Shown one piece after another: positions 61,136-64,000 of a DNA stretch of 64,000 nt; positions within the stretch are counted from its first letter, which is position 1; each line of letters opens with the position of its first letter. The DNA lies in the NCBI RefSeq assembly GCF_001643775.1, contig NZ_CP011402.1, forward strand, positions 2,016,432 to 2,080,431, read 5' to 3'. The translations under genes and the position numbers were made by a program. The notes beneath the pieces were generated by a model, which worked only from the letters and a program-made list of their open reading frames with translations, was not told the DNA's origin and searched no databases. Origin of the DNA: Denitrobacterium detoxificans. GTDB taxonomy: Bacteria > Actinomycetota > Coriobacteriia > Coriobacteriales > Eggerthellaceae.

Positions 61136-61146
61136 AAAGATATACT
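61119..61146 (+). promoter_or_regulatory. Promoter of the fic gene
   Basis: TTGCGT (61119-61124), 16-base spacer, TATACT (61141-61146), about 32 bases before the fic ATG. The fifth operator half-site lies inside the spacer, which suggests repression. Confidence 0.65.
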
Positions 61147-61178
61147 GAAAGGAACGGAATCGGCGTTAGCGAGGAATC

Positions 61179-62363
61179 ATGTGGCCACAAGTCGTATACG
61201 AAACCCTTCCATGGCATCGTGACGACGATGCGCTCGCCTATGCATCAAAGACGCAACGTCGAAAGATACAGGGCACCTACGAAGCTGCACTACCTGCGCA
61301 TATTGTCGAACTCAGCGTTACCCTTAATTCCGAACTAAGCCGACGCGCGGAAGAGCTCATGGCATCCATAGCGCGATACGACCAAGAGCAAGCTAATCGC
61401 GCTTACAACCTGCCCGCGCTCATGCTCCGAAGCGAATCGTCCTCGAGCTCCCAGATCGAGCGCCTCACCTCGAGCGCGCGCAACGTGGCGCTAGCGGAAC
61501 TCAGCGACAAGACATCCCAGAATGCACAGCTCATCGCAGCAAACATTGCGGCCATGCACGAGGCCCTTGCACACGAAAGAGCCATCGACGCTCCGCTCAT
61601 CACACGCATACACGACACCCTTGTGGAAGGCACCGACGCGGCAGCCGGCATCAGAACCGAACAGGTATGGATTGGGGGCGGCTTTTACAGTCCGCACGGG
61701 GCCGTTTTCGTTCCGCCCCATCACAGCCGCATTTCGTCGTATTTAGACGACCTCGTGGCCTTTAGCGCTAAAGCAGACATATCACCCCTGGTAAAAGCTG
61801 CCATTTTCCATGCACAATTCGAAACCGTTCATCCCTTCACCGACGGCAACGGGCGCACGGGGCGCGCGCTGCTACATGCAATGCTCGCCTGGGATGATGT
61901 GCTTCGTTGCACCACCATCCCGCTTTCGGCAGGGCTCCTGAGCAACGTCGACGCATACATGGCTGCGCTTGATGCATACCACGATGGCCACATCGAACCA
62001 ATCGTCGAACAGCTACTCGACGCAGTGGAACTCGCCATTGCGCTTGGGGCGAAGATGTCCGCGCAATTCGATGCCTTACTTAATGCATGGAACGAGTCGT
62101 TTATCGAGCGCAAGGGGGCGAAAATCTACGAACTGCCCGCGCTGCTCGTAGAGCAGCCCGTGGTCAATACAGCATACGTCGCCAAGCGGCTCGGCATCTC
62201 CGACAGGGCAGCACGCGACCTTATCGCCAAGGCTTGCGACTACGGCATCCTATCCAAGATGGGCAACGCACGGCGTGGCGCATTCTACCAAGCGCTCGAA
62301 CTCATCGAGATTATCGAGGAGGCTTCGAGCGCGAAGGGGCTGCGGAGAGCGAAAGCTAGATAG
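61179..62363 (+). CDS. fic: Fic-family protein (AMP transferase) with C-terminal winged helix
   Basis: 394 aa. N-terminal Fic_N-like helices, an SSSQIER stretch (about 88-95) in the place of the class II inhibitory (S/T)xxxE motif with Glu94, and the catalytic HPFTDGNGRTGR from His218. The C-terminal part (about 310-380) reads as a winged helix (YVAKRLGISDRAARDLIAKA then GILSKMGNARRGAFYQ). Fic enzymes add AMP to protein hydroxyls; those with a fused winged helix often act as self-regulating, toxin-like proteins. The five-site operator array upstream fits autorepression. No separate antitoxin gene is visible. Confidence 0.9.
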   Translation: MWPQVVYETLPWHRDDDALAYASKTQRRKIQGTYEAALPAHIVELSVTLNSELSRRAEELMASIARYDQEQANRAYNLPALMLRSESSSSSQIERLTSSARNVALAELSDKTSQNAQLIAANIAAMHEALAHERAIDAPLITRIHDTLVEGTDAAAGIRTEQVWIGGGFYSPHGAVFVPPHHSRISSYLDDLVAFSAKADISPLVKAAIFHAQFETVHPFTDGNGRTGRALLHAMLAWDDVLRCTTIPLSAGLLSNVDAYMAALDAYHDGHIEPIVEQLLDAVELAIALGAKMSAQFDALLNAWNESFIERKGAKIYELPALLVEQPVVNTAYVAKRLGISDRAARDLIAKACDYGILSKMGNARRGAFYQALELIEIIEEASSAKGLRRAKAR

Positions 62364-62501
62364 TCTCCTCTTTGCGCCAAACCGCCATCCGCTTCAGCGC
62401 TACGACAAAAGTCAAACCAGTTCTCTTTCACAAAAAATCGCATTTAGCCATATAGATACATTTCAAAACAATATCTTATGGAAATTGAATATAATCCACT
62501 C

Positions 62502-63458
62502 ATGACGAGTGACCCCAAACATATCAAGCCCTGGCTTAACCCCCAAGAGCAAGTCGAACACCTGAAAAGCAAAGGCGTTCGGTTCAACCTTATTTCCGAA
62601 AACGAGGCAATCGAATACCTATCTAAGAACAGTAATTACTTCAGGCTGCGGTCATACCGAACCGGGTTCCCAAAAGTAGACGCGGGACCTCGCAAGGGAG
62701 AATACGCTAACCTCGACTTCAAAATGCTCATCGATTTATCCATCGTTGACATGCTTCTTCGTTACGAGATGCTCCCCATGACGCTCGATATCGAGCATTT
62801 CGCAAAGGTAAGGCTGCTTCAGAGGATTGAAACAGAGGGCGAAGACGGTTACGAAATCGTCGCATCATTTCTTAAAGAGGACGAGCAGAGCTTTACGAGA
62901 ATCAAAAGGGAGCTCGAGCAATGCAGAAAAAGCCCCTACATCAAAGGCATTGTCGATAAATACCCCAATTACGATTTCCCTGTTTGGGCTTTCCTCGAAT
63001 TGCTGACTTTTGGCTCATTCGTTTACTTTCATCAGCATTGCGCTACCCAATTCAACGACAAAGAAATGCGCAAGCGGTTCTACGCCCTTCAAAGCGTAAG
63101 AAGCATTCGAAATGCCTGTGCCCACAACAACTGCATCCTAAACGAACTAGCTAGCGGCAAACCCATGCACTACCCCCAGAAAACCGTTTCGAATGCAATC
63201 AGCAAAATCAACAGCATCGGAAAAGAGCAACGAACATCCAAACTCAAAAACGATCGAATGCAAGAAATAGCTACAACCCTACACACTCACAGCATAGTAG
63301 TTTCGCCGGGAGTTAAAGCAAACAGGGCGGCTCACCTTCATACTTTCGCAGCAAGAATGAACAAGCACATTAACTACTACGAAGGCAATTACCAGGTCTC
63401 ATCTGCATTTGATTTCATCTCCAAACTCATCAACGCCTGGTACCCTCAGAATAGATGA
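62502..63458 (+). CDS. Abi_2/AbiF-family HEPN protein (abortive infection)
   Basis: 318 aa from ATG 62502. Abi_2 layout: KPWLNPQEQVEHLKSKGVRF, NSNYFRLRSYRTGF (the Y-R-L motif), a middle helical region, and the HEPN RNase motif R-x4-H at Arg203-His208 (RNACAH). Such proteins block phage growth by RNA cleavage; AbiF relatives have been reported to pair with a small RNA antitoxin and to be related to the ancestors of Cas13. The gene is visibly AT-richer than its surroundings, a sign of transfer. ATG 62502 follows TATAAT by six bases, suggesting a leaderless mRNA; ATG 62478 is in frame but has no ribosome site either. Confidence 0.85.
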   Translation: MTSDPKHIKPWLNPQEQVEHLKSKGVRFNLISENEAIEYLSKNSNYFRLRSYRTGFPKVDAGPRKGEYANLDFKMLIDLSIVDMLLRYEMLPMTLDIEHFAKVRLLQRIETEGEDGYEIVASFLKEDEQSFTRIKRELEQCRKSPYIKGIVDKYPNYDFPVWAFLELLTFGSFVYFHQHCATQFNDKEMRKRFYALQSVRSIRNACAHNNCILNELASGKPMHYPQKTVSNAISKINSIGKEQRTSKLKNDRMQEIATTLHTHSIVVSPGVKANRAAHLHTFAARMNKHINYYEGNYQVSSAFDFISKLINAWYPQNR

Positions 63459-63475
63459 ATTTCGCACTAATTTAG

Positions 63476-63504
63476 TTGAATGCAACGAACCAAAGGGCTA
63501 AACT
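63476..63504 (+). promoter_or_regulatory. Promoter of the AbiF-linked small RNA candidate
   Basis: TTGAAT (63476-63481), exactly 17 bases, TAAACT (63499-63504), starting 18 bases after the abi stop. It drives the hairpin-terminator unit that follows. Confidence 0.65.
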
Positions 63505-63510
63505 ATGCCC

Positions 63511-63576
63511 ACGATGCAAAACGGCTTGCCGTTTTATAAAGGGGGGTCTCCGCAAGGGGAAACCCCTTAATTTTTT
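63511..63576 (+). ncRNA. Candidate small RNA downstream of the AbiF-type gene
   Basis: About 65 nt from the predicted start to the T-run. Hairpin 1: AAAACGG-CTTG-CCGTTTT (63518-63535). Hairpin 2 (63539-63568): outer arms AAGGGG / CCCCTT, an internal GG/AA mismatch pair, inner arms TCTCC / GGGGA and a GCAA (GNRA) tetraloop, followed by AATTTTTT. It has its own promoter and terminator and no ORF. By position it is a candidate RNA partner of the HEPN protein, like the RNAs known beside AbiF genes. The RNA is predicted, not shown. Confidence 0.6.
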
Positions 63577-63661
63577 CAAGCGCAAGTAGCTAACGAGCGA
63601 AACCCCGCAGAAAAGCTGACGATTTGCCACGCACGTCTTTCATTCCCGCAAGCAACCCCAC

Positions 63662-64000
63662 CTAAAACTGGAAGTAGATAAACGGGTTGAACGATCCGGA
63701 AAGCACGTTCGCTGCGGAAAGGGCTAGCAGGCCCAGCAGCAACACATCCCAAAGCGTTAGAACAACCTGGTAGATGACCGCCTTGCGCGCGTCTGCAGGC
63801 TTGGCATCGGTCACGCACAGCAGGTCGGCCGCGGCCGTTTTGGGGTGCGCAGTGCCACCCGGAGCCAACACGCTCATGCGCTCGCGGCTAATCTCATTGG
63901 CCCCGAAGCTTACATCTACGGCGAATCCGTCATCGCAATGCTCGACCTCGCACCCACGGACCCAAGCCTCATCTACGTCGCGACGCCAAAACGAGTCCGG
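63662..64000 (-). CDS. C-terminal fragment of a membrane protein, possibly MBOAT family
   Basis: The frame is open to the right window edge; 112 codons are visible and start outside. A hydrophilic part (about 80 residues) is followed by one hydrophobic helix (YQVVLTLWDVLLLGLLALSA) and the end SGSFNPFIYFQF. The terminal NPFIYFQF ending recalls MBOAT acyltransferases of the AlgI/DltB type, which often end in F-IYF-F. That is a weak basis, and a different membrane protein is possible. An internal ATG at 63877 is probably not the start. Confidence 0.45.
   Translation of the reverse strand, partial: PDSFWRRDVDEAWVRGCEVEHCDDGFAVDVSFGANEISRERMSVLAPGGTAHPKTAAADLLCVTDAKPADARKAVIYQVVLTLWDVLLLGLLALSAANVLSGSFNPFIYFQF

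Noticed and set aside
62502-63576. A Cas13/CRISPR locus
   Set aside because: There is only one HEPN motif and no direct-repeat array or spacers; Abi_2/AbiF is the better fit.

Overview
The window looks like a chromosome segment of a gut Coriobacteriia member (Eggerthellales/Eggerthellaceae type). It is GC-rich and full of Tat-exported molybdopterin and flavin reductases. It carries five LuxR regulators that have transporter-like membrane halves, the riboflavin genes and DapL. The assignment rests on gene content read by eye, not on a database search.

Layout: 1-6414 holds three tandem secreted subtilases (minus strand, one cut by the left edge). 6721-7383 is a TorD-type chaperone, followed by a strongly structured non-coding block (7500-7823), a secreted NlpC/P60 hydrolase and the ribosome hibernation factor Hpf. 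10450-19483 is a long minus-strand respiratory operon: a double winged-helix-like protein, DmsA-, DmsB- and DmsC-like subunits, a TorD-like chaperone, NapG- and NapH-like proteins, and a LuxR regulator at its 3' end. 19915-24790 has RhaD, an orphan coiled-coil protein, a flavin reductase and its LuxR regulator. 24894-27296 is a polar amino-acid ABC transporter. 27573-30732 holds cofactor and export functions: a MobB-MobA fusion, a polyferredoxin and TatA. 31095-35657 has another LuxR regulator, EngB, a hypothetical protein, PanF and YhdT. 35790-41219 has a worn transposase-like ORF, DapL, a GyrI-like protein and a HAD phosphatase. 41330-45331 is the ribDE-BA-H operon under an FMN riboswitch. 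45498-47280 has a zinc-ribbon membrane protein and a flavin reductase.

47473-57511 is a second respiratory block. It has a Psr/Phs-like Mo enzyme with Fe-S and NrfD subunits, a Tat ferredoxin, a divergent aldehyde-ferredoxin-oxidoreductase (AOR) family gene, a LuxR regulator, a YdhW-like protein and a NifU/IscU-like scaffold. Similar palindromic sites occur in the two divergent promoter regions of this block, which suggests one regulon. 57526-60928 is a LuxR regulator divergent from a second flavin reductase. The right end is accessory: a Fic protein preceded by five regularly spaced operator half-sites, an AT-richer Abi_2/AbiF-type HEPN protein followed by a compact promoter-hairpin-terminator unit that looks like a small RNA gene, and a membrane-protein fragment cut by the right edge.

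The genes combine into an anaerobic respiration hub. Substrate-specific periplasmic reductases (Mo-dependent and flavin-dependent) sit beside membrane-bound LuxR sensors, with Tat export, Mo-cofactor nucleotide attachment, chaperones, Fe-S assembly and flavin supply encoded nearby. The most interesting non-coding features are the AbiF-linked RNA candidate, a three-copy palindromic repeat family found only between convergent genes, and the large multi-helix element at 7500-7823.
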